64,000 bases of DNA from Sphingobacterium sp. ML3W (GCF_000747525.1 NZ_CP009278.1:4216001-4280000); one strand, 5' to 3'; positions 54,754 through 63,638 are shown, counted from the first letter of the stretch. Program-made: numbers and translations. The notes: a model not told the origin generated them from the letters alone.

Positions 54754-55647
54754 TTATCCATTTGACAATGCTGCAGCACCAGAAACAATCTCTGTCAATT
54801 CTGTTGTAATAGCAGCCTGACGAGCTTGGTTGTATGAAAGCTTCAATGCTTTTAACAAATCCCCAGCGTTATCAGTTGCTTTGTCCATTGCAGTCATACG
54901 AGCCCCATGCTCAGAAGCATGAGAATCCAGAATAGCTTTGTATAATTGGGTTTTAATAGCTTTAGGAATTAATTCCTCGATGATCTTCTCTTTTGAAGGT
55001 TCGATAATATAATCAACCTCAGCAGTTTTTTCCTTAGCCGAAAGGTTCTCCTCCGAAGGAAGTAATGGTAATATTTGCTCAGAAGTCAAGATTTGTACCG
55101 CTGCATTCCTGAATTGGTTATAAACCACTTCTACACGATCAAAGGTACCTTCTTTGAATTGTTCCATTACAAATTCAGTGATTTTTGAAGTGTTTTCAAA
55201 ATTCAAATCACCGAATAAATCACTATGATTGGCAATAATATTATAAGCAGGCCTTTTAGCATAGAAATCATAACCTTTCTTACCTACAGCGATGATACTC
55301 ACATCACCTTTACGTAATTGATCGGCATATTTTTCAGCAACTAACTTATTAGTAGTCTTGATTGCATTCGCATTAAAAGCACCAGCCAAACCTCTATTTG
55401 AAGAAACAACAATAATCAACACTTTATTTGGTTCACGATCTACAGTGTAAGGAGAATTACTTCCTTCTACACTTGCAGATACATCTGCCAAAATCTCACG
55501 AAGTTTATTCGCATACGGACGCAATTGAACAATTGCATTAGTAGCACGTTTTAATTTCGCTGCAGACACCATTTTCATCGCTTTAGTAATCTGCTGTGTT
55601 GATGTTACCGACGCGATACGGATTCTTACTTCTTTTAAATTTGCCAT
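54754..55647 (-). CDS. atpG: ATP synthase F1 gamma subunit
   Basis: Central rotor shaft of the ATP synthase. The 297 residues begin with LKEVRIRIASVTSTQQITKAMKMVSAAKL and end with the matching helix (QARQAAITTELTEIVSGAAAL), the two long coiled helices that form the shaft; SSNRGLAGAFNANA is the usual central motif. An insertion near 190-215 (EENLSAKEKTAEVDYI) lengthens it relative to E. coli (286). It is the last gene of this operon; atpD and atpC are not in the window. Confidence 0.96.
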   Translation of the reverse strand: MANLKEVRIRIASVTSTQQITKAMKMVSAAKLKRATNAIVQLRPYANKLREILADVSASVEGSNSPYTVDREPNKVLIIVVSSNRGLAGAFNANAIKTTNKLVAEKYADQLRKGDVSIIAVGKKGYDFYAKRPAYNIIANHSDLFGDLNFENTSKITEFVMEQFKEGTFDRVEVVYNQFRNAAVQILTSEQILPLLPSEENLSAKEKTAEVDYIIEPSKEKIIEELIPKAIKTQLYKAILDSHASEHGARMTAMDKATDNAGDLLKALKLSYNQARQAAITTELTEIVSGAAALSNG

Positions 55648-55654
55648 ATTTAAT

Positions 55655-55720
55655 TTGAGATTTGAGTATTGAGTACTGTGTATTGAGTATAACTCGCTAT
55701 ACTCAATACTCTATACTCAT
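55655..55720 (-). repeat. 7-bp tandem repeat forming a hairpin between atpA and atpG
   Basis: The 79-base gap holds five consecutive heptamers (TTGAGAT, TTGAGTA, TTGAGTA, CTGTGTA, TTGAGTA; 55655-55689), then eight bases, then three heptamers in the opposite orientation (TACTCAA, TACTCTA, TACTCAT; 55700-55720). Copies pair as an 11-bp perfect stem (55680-55690 with 55699-55709) extended by an outer 6-bp helix. There is no T run, so it is not a standard terminator. Confidence 0.85.
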
Positions 55721-55726
55721 ATCTAA

Positions 55727-57301
55727 TTAATATTTTGATGCTAAATCTTTAGCTACTGTTTCTAATACTGAAGTTAACTCATCAGAGAATTTACCCGCTT
55801 TAAAAGCGTTTAAAACCTCTGGATGACGTTGCTCTAACAACGTTAAGTACTCTTCTTCAAATTCTCTCACTTTATTTACTGGAACAGAACGGAATAAACC
55901 TTTTGTACCCGCATAAATAATCGCTACTTGTTTTTCAACAGAAACTGGAGAATATTGAGCTTGTTTCAAAATCTCAACGTTACGAATACCTTTGTCCAAA
56001 ACTCCTTTTGTTGCTGCATCTAAATCAGATCCAAATTTCGAGAAAGCTTCTAGCTCACGGTATTGTGCTTGGTCTAATTTTAATGTACCTGCAACCTTTT
56101 TCATCGGTTTGATCTGCGCGTTACCACCTACACGTGATACAGAGATACCTACGTTAATCGCTGGACGAATACCCGCGTTAAACAAGTTAGATTCTAAGAA
56201 AATCTGACCATCAGTAATTGAAATTACGTTTGTAGGGATATAAGCAGAAACGTCACCCGCTTGAGTCTCGATAATAGGAAGAGCAGTTAATGAACCACCA
56301 CCTTTTACCAAGTGTTTGATAGACTCAGGAAGGTCATTCATATTTCTAGCAATCTCGTCAGAAGCATTGATTTTCGCAGCTCTTTCTAATAGACGACTAT
56401 GTAAATAGAATACATCACCTGGGTATGCTTCACGTCCCGGAGGTCTTTTCAATAATAAAGAAACCTCACGGTAAGCTACCGCTTGTTTTGATAAATCATC
56501 ATATACGATTAACGCTGGACGACCTGTATCACGGAAGAATTCTCCGATTGCAGCACCCGCCATTGGCGCATAAAACTGTAATGGAGCTGGATCAGCAGCT
56601 GAAGCAGCAACAACAATTGTATATGCCATAGCACCACGCTCTTCTAAAGTACGAACGATGTTCGCAACTGTAGAATTCTTTTGACCAACAGCAACATAAA
56701 TACAATATACAGGTTGACCTGCATCATAAAATTCCTTTTGGTTTAAGATCGTATCGATACATACAGCAGTTTTACCTGTTTGACGGTCACCGATTACTAA
56801 CTCACGTTGTCCACGTCCTACTGGAATCATGGCATCAATTGCTTTGATACCTGTTTGTAATGGCTCAGTTACCGGTTGACGGAACAATACACCTGGAGCT
56901 TTACGCTCGATTGGCATTTCATATGTTTCACCTGTAATAGGTCCTTTACCATCAATTGGCTGGCCTAATGTATTTACAACACGACCACACATACCTTCAC
57001 CTACTTTAATAGATGCTATACGATTCGTACGTTTGATAGTATCACCTTCTTTCACGATGTCTGAAGGACCTAAAAGTACAACACCAACGTTATCTTCTTC
57101 TAAGTTTAATACGATACCTTGTAATCCGTTATCAAATTCAACCAATTCACCGGACTGAACTTTAGTTAAGCCGTAAATACGAGCAATACCGTCACCAATA
57201 CTAAGTACGGTACCAACTTCCTCTAGTTCGGCTTCTGATTTAAAGCCCGACAATTGTTCTCTTAAAACTGCCGAAACCTCATCTGGTCTTACCTCTATCA
57301 T
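55727..57301 (-). CDS. atpA: ATP synthase F1 alpha subunit
   Basis: Non-catalytic nucleotide-binding subunit of the F1 hexamer. The 524 residues include the beta-barrel start, P-loop GDRQTGKT, YDDLSKQAVAYREVSLLLKRPPGREAYPGDVFYLHSRLLERAA (diagnostic as PPGREAYPGDVFY) and the VRE-type arginine finger region. Length is about ten residues above the E. coli protein. It lies between atpH and atpG in the usual order. Confidence 0.97.
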   Translation of the reverse strand: MIEVRPDEVSAVLREQLSGFKSEAELEEVGTVLSIGDGIARIYGLTKVQSGELVEFDNGLQGIVLNLEEDNVGVVLLGPSDIVKEGDTIKRTNRIASIKVGEGMCGRVVNTLGQPIDGKGPITGETYEMPIERKAPGVLFRQPVTEPLQTGIKAIDAMIPVGRGQRELVIGDRQTGKTAVCIDTILNQKEFYDAGQPVYCIYVAVGQKNSTVANIVRTLEERGAMAYTIVVAASAADPAPLQFYAPMAGAAIGEFFRDTGRPALIVYDDLSKQAVAYREVSLLLKRPPGREAYPGDVFYLHSRLLERAAKINASDEIARNMNDLPESIKHLVKGGGSLTALPIIETQAGDVSAYIPTNVISITDGQIFLESNLFNAGIRPAINVGISVSRVGGNAQIKPMKKVAGTLKLDQAQYRELEAFSKFGSDLDAATKGVLDKGIRNVEILKQAQYSPVSVEKQVAIIYAGTKGLFRSVPVNKVREFEEEYLTLLEQRHPEVLNAFKAGKFSDELTSVLETVAKDLASKY

Positions 57302-57350
57302 TGTTATTATTATAAGGGGTTCTTGATTTTATTAAATGTTAAAATCAACG

Positions 57351-57896
57351 CTATGCGCGTTGACCTTCAAAATATCTTTCTAATCTATTTAATTTACCTG
57401 CAATACTTGCATCATATTGTTTGTCACCAATAGTGATTACAAATCCACCGATCAACGATTGATCAATTTTATTAGTAATCAACACCTGTGCATTGATTTG
57501 ATTTGCAATAATTGCTTTTAATTCTGATAAATTAGTATCAGAAAGTGGTGCCGCAGATGTAACTGTAGCATTTACAATTCCTTTTACCTCATTGTACGCA
57601 CGAATAAATTCATGAGCAGCAGCTTCAATTACTTCAGCACGACCCTTTTGGATCATAATATTGAAGAATGATAAAATAGCGGGATTGATTTTATCTTTAA
57701 ATAATGCCTCTAAGATATTTACTTTCTTATCCAATTTAATGATTGGATTAGACAATACTGCACGTAGCTCAGGATTAGCTTTCAAAACAGCGATAAATTG
57801 TTCCATATCTGTTTTGATAGCGTCCAAACTACCTTGTTCATTTGCCAAATCAATTAATGACTTTGCGTATCTCGATGCTACTTTAAATACTGACAT
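57351..57896 (-). CDS. atpH: ATP synthase F1 delta subunit
   Basis: Links the peripheral stalk to the top of the alpha/beta hexamer. The 181 residues show the OSCP pattern: VASRYAKSLIDLANEQGSLD near the start, FFNIMIQKGRAEVIEAAAHEFI in the middle (key: KGR), and the C-terminal DQSLIGGFVITIGDKQYDASI. It lies between atpF and atpA. Confidence 0.95.
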   Translation of the reverse strand: MSVFKVASRYAKSLIDLANEQGSLDAIKTDMEQFIAVLKANPELRAVLSNPIIKLDKKVNILEALFKDKINPAILSFFNIMIQKGRAEVIEAAAHEFIRAYNEVKGIVNATVTSAAPLSDTNLSELKAIIANQINAQVLITNKIDQSLIGGFVITIGDKQYDASIAGKLNRLERYFEGQRA

Positions 57897-57927
57897 ACTT
57901 CTTTAATGATAAAATTTGAATGACCGA

Positions 57928-58428
57928 TTAGTTTACTTTTACGTCTTTAAGCAAATCTGCGATTAACATCTCTTGCTTATTTTGGTCTTCAAATTCTTTG
58001 CTTAATACTTTGCGAGCGATATCCAATGCCAAAGTAGAAACTTGATCTTTCACCTCAGCCATAGCCTTATTTTTTTGCTCGTTGATTTCAACCGAAGCCT
58101 GAGCAATCATTTTCGCACCTTCGGTTTGCGCGATGGTTTTAGCTTCAGCAACAATCTTATCTTTTATTTCTTTTGCTTCCTTCAGGATTAAATCACGTTC
58201 TACGCGAGCTTCCTTCAATAAAGACTCATTTTCGTTTGTTAAACGAGCCATCTCTAATTTAGCTTTTTCAGCAGATTCCAAAGCCTCAGAAATACCTTGT
58301 TCACGCTCCGCTAATGCAGCTATGATAGGTTTCCAAGCAAACTTGCCTAATAAAAAGATAATGATTAATAAGATGATGACTTGCCAGAAAAACAAACCAA
58401 ATGAAAACTGTTCTATTAATTTTTCCAT
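57928..58428 (-). CDS. atpF: ATP synthase F0 b subunit
   Basis: Peripheral stalk subunit. The 166 residues have one N-terminal membrane helix (LFFWQVIILLIIIFLLGKF) and a long charged coiled coil with the typical AEREQGISEALESAEKAK start. A 31-base gap separates it from atpH, and a structured gap lies between it and atpE. Confidence 0.95.
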   Translation of the reverse strand: MEKLIEQFSFGLFFWQVIILLIIIFLLGKFAWKPIIAALAEREQGISEALESAEKAKLEMARLTNENESLLKEARVERDLILKEAKEIKDKIVAEAKTIAQTEGAKMIAQASVEINEQKNKAMAEVKDQVSTLALDIARKVLSKEFEDQNKQEMLIADLLKDVKVN

Positions 58429-58465
58429 TGATGTATGATAATATTTTTTGTATTTCGTCTAATTG

Positions 58466-58504
58466 AAAGTATTATCTATGACCAACCGTCATAAATAATA
58501 CTTT
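58466..58504 (-). repeat. 17-bp RNA helix between atpE and atpF
   Basis: Read on the transcribed (minus) strand, 58504-58488 and 58482-58466 pair over 17 bp with one G-U wobble, closed by a five-base loop (58483-58487). On the plus strand the same position is an A-C mismatch, so pairing is complete only in atp-operon RNA. No T run follows, so it resembles a stabiliser or processing element, not a terminator. Confidence 0.75.
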
Positions 58505-58520
58505 TAAATTCATTGGGTGA

Positions 58521-58709
58521 TTATTTACCTAATAATAACGCACCGAAAGCTAAACCTTCTAATAAGGCTCCGATAATGATCATCGCAGTTTGGATTTTAC
58601 TAGCTGCTTCTGGTTGGCGAGCAATTGCTTCCATTGCTGAACCACCGATTTTACCTAGACCTAATCCTGCTCCGATAACGATTAAACCTGCTCCAATTAA
58701 ATTGTACAT
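58521..58709 (-). CDS. atpE: ATP synthase F0 c subunit
   Basis: Rotor ring subunit. The 62 residues form two membrane helices joined by the polar loop ARQPEA (30-35, the conserved RQP). The proton-carrying acid is Glu51 in GALLEGLAFGALL. Helix 1 lacks the Gln, and Glu51 is followed by Gly, not Ser/Thr, so the ring is predicted to carry protons rather than sodium. The protein is shorter than E. coli AtpE (79). Confidence 0.95.
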   Translation of the reverse strand: MYNLIGAGLIVIGAGLGLGKIGGSAMEAIARQPEAASKIQTAMIIIGALLEGLAFGALLLGK

Positions 58710-58744
58710 AATAAATGATTTAAATATAATTAAACAAAAAATTC

Positions 58745-59833
58745 TTAGTGATGTGCCTCGTTGTGTTCTTCAACAGCCATTCCGATAAATAGGGACGACA
58801 ACATGGTGAAAATAAACGCTTGTAAAAATGCAACTAAAATTTCAACTACCATAAGGAAACTTGTCAGTAACAATGAAACACCGATACTTCCGCCTACCGA
58901 TAGCTGCTCTTGCAGCAAATAAACAACGGCAATTAAACCCATTACTACAGTGTGACCTGCCGTAATGTTGGCAAATAAACGAACCATTAAAGAGAATGGT
59001 TTTGTGAACAAACCCAAAAACTCGATTGGCATTAAAGCAATTTTAAAAGGAACTGGTACTCCTGGCATCCAGAAGATATGTTTCCAATAATCCTTATTTG
59101 CTTTAAGATTGATAAATAAAAATGTAAAGATCGCTAGACAAAAAGTAACCGTGATATTACCCGTTACGTTAAACCCTAGCGGAGTTAAACCCAAAAGGTT
59201 TAAAACCAATATCATAAAAAACACCGATAACAAATAGGGCATAAACTCTCTATAACGGTGACCGATATTTGGAATAGCCATCTCATCACGTACGTACAGT
59301 ACCATAGGCTCTAATACGCGTCCAAAACCTTTTGGCAAGTTGTTAGCACCTTTCTTGTATGTGTTTGCTAAGCCTAAAAAGCCCCAAAACAACAATACAG
59401 TAGTTAAAAGTAAACCGACAACATTTTTTGTAATTGAAAAATCTAATGCTTTTTCATTTGTTGGATGATGTGCTTCGTCGTAATTAAGTGTTCCTGCAGC
59501 ATCTGTCTTGTATATTTTTCCATGATACAATTTGTAAAACTGACCATCTTTCTCTACAACATTCTGTCCAAAATTGAATTCTGAAGACATAAACACTTTA
59601 ATTCCTCCATCAATCAAGATAACAGGTAATGGGAACCCAAAAGTTTTACCCGCCTCTTTATCTGTGAATAATGAAAAATAATGATCATCTTGCAAGTGAT
59701 GCTCGATGTAAGATGAGATTTCCTCACTTTGAGATTTAGGCTCTTCGCTTACTTCATTAGCTTTAGCCAAAAACGGATTAACAGCAAATAAAATCACTGC
59801 AAAAAAAAGAAATGCTTTCTTAACGCTCCCCAT
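58745..59833 (-). CDS. atpB: ATP synthase F0 a subunit, with signal peptide and N-terminal extension
   Basis: Stator subunit with the proton half-channels. The start is placed at ATG 59833 (362 residues), which gives a clean signal peptide ending near FLAKA; an ATG at 59932 would extend it by 33 residues. A periplasmic region (about 25-130) precedes the membrane helices. The essential Arg is in SLMVRLFANITAGHTVVM. Long exported N-termini on AtpB are common in Bacteroidota. It precedes atpE by 35 bases. Confidence 0.93.
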   Translation of the reverse strand: MGSVKKAFLFFAVILFAVNPFLAKANEVSEEPKSQSEEISSYIEHHLQDDHYFSLFTDKEAGKTFGFPLPVILIDGGIKVFMSSEFNFGQNVVEKDGQFYKLYHGKIYKTDAAGTLNYDEAHHPTNEKALDFSITKNVVGLLLTTVLLFWGFLGLANTYKKGANNLPKGFGRVLEPMVLYVRDEMAIPNIGHRYREFMPYLLSVFFMILVLNLLGLTPLGFNVTGNITVTFCLAIFTFLFINLKANKDYWKHIFWMPGVPVPFKIALMPIEFLGLFTKPFSLMVRLFANITAGHTVVMGLIAVVYLLQEQLSVGGSIGVSLLLTSFLMVVEILVAFLQAFIFTMLSSLFIGMAVEEHNEAHH

Positions 59834-59909
59834 GTTCTGTTTTTTATTTTTGCGCAAAAATACAATATTATTGTCAATTTTTGCGATTAATTTGAACTTT
59901 TTATTAAAA

Positions 59910-60314
59910 CTACTTATTGACTGATTCGACATCCTTATTTATGACCTTAAAAGCAACTAATACGTCAAAAAATAAGAAAAGAAAAAAGACGACTAAAAAA
60001 TTATATTCGAAGATATCATCGGATGAATGATTCATTCCCGCTCTAAAATACACATAACTCAATGCAGCTTTGAGTGTGATCAATCCTAAAAAAATAAAAC
60101 CTAAATTTTTAGGCATCACCGCATCAGAAATCAAAATAACAATCAGTATAACCAACGATGCAAGCGATTCAAATGTATACAAACTATATAACTCAAAACC
60201 GGTAAGACTTTTAAAGTCTGCTATTCCAAATGAAGGTAACGCGTAATGGTGCACCCCAAATAGGACAACAGTAAAAATTAAAAGTAGGGCAATAAATTTT
60301 ATGTAATTATTCAT
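59910..60314 (-). CDS. Four-helix membrane protein of unknown function in the atp operon
   Basis: A 134-residue protein with four predicted membrane helices (FIALLLIFTVVLFGVHHYALP; LASLVILIVILISDAV; LGFIFLGLITLKAALSYVYF; FLVVFFLFLFFDVLVAF). It overlaps the end of the atpZ-like gene by eight bases and precedes atpB by 77. Its size and position match the AtpI-type assembly protein of other phyla, but no sequence motif proves it. A role in c-ring assembly or cation supply is inference. Confidence 0.75.
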   Translation of the reverse strand: MNNYIKFIALLLIFTVVLFGVHHYALPSFGIADFKSLTGFELYSLYTFESLASLVILIVILISDAVMPKNLGFIFLGLITLKAALSYVYFRAGMNHSSDDIFEYNFLVVFFLFLFFDVLVAFKVINKDVESVNK

Positions 60315-60528
60315 CTCTATTCAATCGATTAGCTTCTCGTATAAAATGATAAAGTGAGGCGAAAATACCAATAAATGTACATATTTTCATGGCAAGACCA
60401 TTAGAAAAATGGTACTTCTCATCTAACCATGTGCCTAACAAATACATCAAATAAATGGTAACACCCATTTGAAATGGTAATGATATAAAAACCATCCATT
60501 TATTTGGGTTCTTATTAGACTTTCCCAT
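60307..60528 (-). CDS. atpZ: AtpZ/AtpI-family protein
   Basis: A 73-residue protein with two membrane helices: FISLPFQMGVTIYLMYLLGTWLDEKYH and MKICTFIGIFASLYHFIREANRL. GTWLDEKY with its acidic residues is the usual loop of AtpZ/AtpI family members, which accompany ATP synthase operons and are thought to supply Mg2+ or help ring assembly. It starts the operon visible here and overlaps the next gene by eight bases. Confidence 0.87.
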   Translation of the reverse strand: MGKSNKNPNKWMVFISLPFQMGVTIYLMYLLGTWLDEKYHFSNGLAMKICTFIGIFASLYHFIREANRLNRDE

Positions 60529-60576
60529 GGCTATTTATAGCTAACTTTTACAAACATACACATATTTTGAAACATC

Positions 60577-62817
60577 TTAATCATGAAGTGGAGTTTCTAA
60601 AACTTTTTGTCCGATTTTAATATGCGGATAATCCACACTTGCGCCTAATATCATCTTTAATTCTGATGATGATTTTCCTGGATTTGCCTTTATTGCATTA
60701 ACGATAAGCTCCAATTTATCTTGCTCAATCAATTCAGTAGCTTCCACTTCTGTACCCACATAATGAATTAAATGACCATAAATAGTACCCGCAACCATCC
60801 CTCTTTTTACCGCAATTTCTTCAATGGTAGCACCATCCTTATACAGTTCCAAAGTCACTTGTTTGGTATCTAGCTTTTTAGCACTTTCTCCCTCTTCTTT
60901 CTGTACGACTAGATCTTCTTTTTCCTTTGTTTTAGATTGTTCCTGCACTTGCTCTAAAGCTTCCTGAAAATCATCTTTTTTCGAGAGTGCATCAGCAATA
61001 ATCAAACATTGTTGCAGCTGCTCCCTCTTGCGCTTAAAATCCAACAATAACTCCTTAGCCTCGTCGATATATTTTTTTGTACGTTTCTTAATCTGCCAAT
61101 CTTTAACATGCTTTTCCAATGCCGAAATCAGATCTTGATCCATTTTTGGCAAAAACCAATTCACAGCAGAGGTCGTACGCTCACAGATCAAGGCATAGTC
61201 CACATGTTGATCGGTCTTTTTCAACAATTCGTATAATTGCGTGATAAATTTATGCGCTACCTTTTCCTGTGTCGCCAAATTAGACTGCAGGGTAGACCAG
61301 AAAGCTTCCGCCTCCACTTTACCATCAATATTACGATCGGCTAAAGCCACGACCTGCTCTTGACAAGAACTGGTCAGATAATCCCAACGAAAACATTGGA
61401 TTAGATTTTGAGCCAAGTAGGTTCTTTGACATTGCTCTAGAATTTCCTTAACATCGGTTTGAAATGAAGACCGTAAAGCAAATTCGACCACTTGACTATC
61501 GGTACGTATCGCATAGTTAGGGATGATAGATTTCAGCACAAGTCCATTCAAACTGGTCAATCTACTCAAAGCAACATACACCTGCCCTGCTGCAAACGAA
61601 GTGCCTGCATCTATAATCGCTTTATCGAATGTCAAGCCTTGGCTCTTGTGGATAGTAATAGCCCAAGCCAACCGTAACGGGAATTGTGAAAATGTTCCCA
61701 ATACCTCTTCTTTTATCTGATCCTGTCCCTTATCATAATTATACTTGATGTTTTCCCAGGTTTCTCTTTTAGCAGTTACCTCCTCACTTCCATCCGGAAA
61801 AGTCACAACGACCGTTCCTGCTTGAAGATTAATATCCTTCACAGTACCGATTTTACCATTATAATACTTCCGATCTTCACCAGTGTCATTGCGAATAAAC
61901 ATCACCTGCGCACCAATCTTCAACGAAAGGATCTCTTCTGCTGGATAAGCCCCTTGAGAAAATTCATCCTTAACCACAGCTTTCAAATTAAGCATCTTCC
62001 CCGCCAGATTGGCCAATGCTTTACCATTAATATCATCTGCATTACGGTTATGTGATGTAAGCGTAATAAATTGATCTCCCTCCTTTGGTTCAAAATCGGG
62101 TTTATAATATGTATTAAGTTCCTGCAACATTTCGGTATCGCAGTTATTGTTTCGGATTGCATTTAAAATCGAAATAAATCCTTCATCCTGCTGACGGTAG
62201 ATTTTATCCAGCTCCAATAAAATAGGTGGGTTGTCGCGAAGAACTTTAGCATTAAAAAAGAAAACAGAACTATAATGATTGCGAAGAACCTGCCACTCAT
62301 GATCACGAACGACTGGTGGCAATTGATATAAATCTCCAATAAATAGTAATTGTAAACCACCAAAAGGACGCATATCGCGACGTACAGACTGCAGAATTAC
62401 ATTAATAGCATCTAATGTATCAGCACGAACCATAGAAACTTCATCAATCACCAACAATTCCAACTCCTGAAGAATCGTACGGCGTTGTTTAGTCAATTTA
62501 ATGGTGCTGAACAATCGGCTCTTATTGTAAATATGGCCATCTTGCTCATCCCACTTCAACTCGTGGTCTTCTATAAAAGTTCCAAATGGCAACCAAAACA
62601 ACGAATGCAACGTTGTCCCTCCCGCATTCATAGCTGCAACACCAGTAGGCGCAGTAATCGCCATTTTTTTATAACTGTGGTCACGTATATATTTCAGAAA
62701 TGTCGTTTTACCTGTACCCGCCTTTCCCGTAAGAAAAATATGCTGATTCGTTTGATTAACAAAAGCAACAGCTTGCATAAAAGACGTATTTTCACGATCG
62801 ATTTTAAATTCTGACAT
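60577..62817 (-). CDS. PIF1/RecD2-like DNA helicase with C-terminal HTH domain
   Basis: A 746-residue SF1 helicase. Walker A is GKAGTGKTT (31-39), APTGVAAMNAGGTTLHSLF is motif Ia region, Walker B is LLVIDEVSM (121-129), and the UvrD_C2 part includes AITIHKSQGLTFDKAIID near 385-400. The C-terminal third holds helical regions and a helix-turn-helix (LELYKDGATIEEIAVKRGM) of the kind found at the end of RecQ/HRDC-type proteins. Likely unwinds structured DNA such as G-quadruplexes or recombination intermediates. Lone leftward gene. Confidence 0.87.
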   Translation of the reverse strand: MSEFKIDRENTSFMQAVAFVNQTNQHIFLTGKAGTGKTTFLKYIRDHSYKKMAITAPTGVAAMNAGGTTLHSLFWLPFGTFIEDHELKWDEQDGHIYNKSRLFSTIKLTKQRRTILQELELLVIDEVSMVRADTLDAINVILQSVRRDMRPFGGLQLLFIGDLYQLPPVVRDHEWQVLRNHYSSVFFFNAKVLRDNPPILLELDKIYRQQDEGFISILNAIRNNNCDTEMLQELNTYYKPDFEPKEGDQFITLTSHNRNADDINGKALANLAGKMLNLKAVVKDEFSQGAYPAEEILSLKIGAQVMFIRNDTGEDRKYYNGKIGTVKDINLQAGTVVVTFPDGSEEVTAKRETWENIKYNYDKGQDQIKEEVLGTFSQFPLRLAWAITIHKSQGLTFDKAIIDAGTSFAAGQVYVALSRLTSLNGLVLKSIIPNYAIRTDSQVVEFALRSSFQTDVKEILEQCQRTYLAQNLIQCFRWDYLTSSCQEQVVALADRNIDGKVEAEAFWSTLQSNLATQEKVAHKFITQLYELLKKTDQHVDYALICERTTSAVNWFLPKMDQDLISALEKHVKDWQIKKRTKKYIDEAKELLLDFKRKREQLQQCLIIADALSKKDDFQEALEQVQEQSKTKEKEDLVVQKEEGESAKKLDTKQVTLELYKDGATIEEIAVKRGMVAGTIYGHLIHYVGTEVEATELIEQDKLELIVNAIKANPGKSSSELKMILGASVDYPHIKIGQKVLETPLHD

Positions 62818-63060
62818 ATTGATATTTTAAAGTAGGATTACAAAACTAGTCAAATATTCTGAGAGGATATAATGATAACAACGCTACAATTTATAGCAAC
62901 CACAACTTACACTCCTCAAAGGTTAGCATAAATTAGGAATCGAATAATACGACCCATGTGTAATAAAAAAAATAGCTAAAACGTTTATGCTATTTTTATT
63001 TAAAAGATTTTTTTTATATTTAGCACTGAAATAAACGACATTCTCACTAAGAAACATATT
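62818..63060. other. Divergent spacer with a hairpin and a short Thr-rich frame
   Basis: Between the helicase and the cupin gene. On the plus strand a 19-codon frame (62872-62931) begins after GAGAGGATATA and has six Thr among 19 residues (MITTLQFIATTTYT and five more). A 9-bp hairpin (62968-62976 with 62989-62997) with T-rich tail follows. A regulatory leader is possible but weakly supported. Confidence 0.3.
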
Positions 63061-63558
63061 ATGGTAACTGATAAATCAACGCTATTTGAAGAATTAGATA
63101 AGGCGTTAAAAGAAAAGGGATTTGAAATTGATAAATCTGATCAAACAAGACCTTGGGGTGGCTTCTTTGTTATAAACGAAGACCAAGCTCAAAAATTTGC
63201 AGATGAGTATTTCGACGGTTTAGACATTAAGGATTTAAAAATATCCGGTAAATTAAGCCCGAAAGTGCTTGTTGTAGCACCACAAAAAAGATTGTCTTGG
63301 CAATATCATCACCGTCGTGCCGAAATTTGGAAAGTAATCCACGGGACTGTTGGTGTTATGGTTTCAGACACTGACGATGAATCAGTGGTACAAACCTTAA
63401 CTGCTGGTAGTGTAATCAAATTACGTCAAGGTCAACGTCACCGCCTAATCGGATTAGATGGATATGGCATCCTTGCTGAAATATGGCAACATACAGATAT
63501 TGAAAACCCATCTAATGAAGACGATATCGTTCGTGTTCAAGATGATTTTGGCAGATAA
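63061..63558 (+). CDS. Cupin protein resembling the phosphomannose isomerase (ManC) C-terminal domain
   Basis: A 165-residue single-domain cupin. RPWGGFFVI, then SWQYHHRRAEIWKVIHGTVGVM (metal-binding HH and E) and the last motif AEIWQHTDIENPSNEDDIVRVQDDFGR match the C-terminal domain of type II mannose-6-phosphate isomerase/GDP-mannose pyrophosphorylase enzymes. The nucleotidyltransferase part is absent, so it would be an isomerase-like or stand-alone sugar-binding cupin. Substrate unknown. A terminator follows the stop. Confidence 0.85.
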   Translation: MVTDKSTLFEELDKALKEKGFEIDKSDQTRPWGGFFVINEDQAQKFADEYFDGLDIKDLKISGKLSPKVLVVAPQKRLSWQYHHRRAEIWKVIHGTVGVMVSDTDDESVVQTLTAGSVIKLRQGQRHRLIGLDGYGILAEIWQHTDIENPSNEDDIVRVQDDFGR

Positions 63559-63603
63559 TAAATATTGCTAGACAAATAGTCAACCAATAACAAGCTACAT
63601 ATA

Positions 63604-63638
63604 AAGAAATCATGGAACTTCACAGTCCATGATTTCTT
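63604..63638. terminator. Two-way terminator after the cupin gene
   Basis: Perfect 13-bp stem AAGAAATCATGGA (63604-63616) / TCCATGATTTCTT (63626-63638), nine-base loop, with short A/T-rich flanks. It sits between the convergent cupin and zinc-ribbon-type genes. Confidence 0.72.

Noticed and set aside
59834..59932. 33-residue extension of AtpB
   Set aside because: The ATG at 59833 gives a proper signal peptide; the longer start has a charged N-terminus that would obstruct export.
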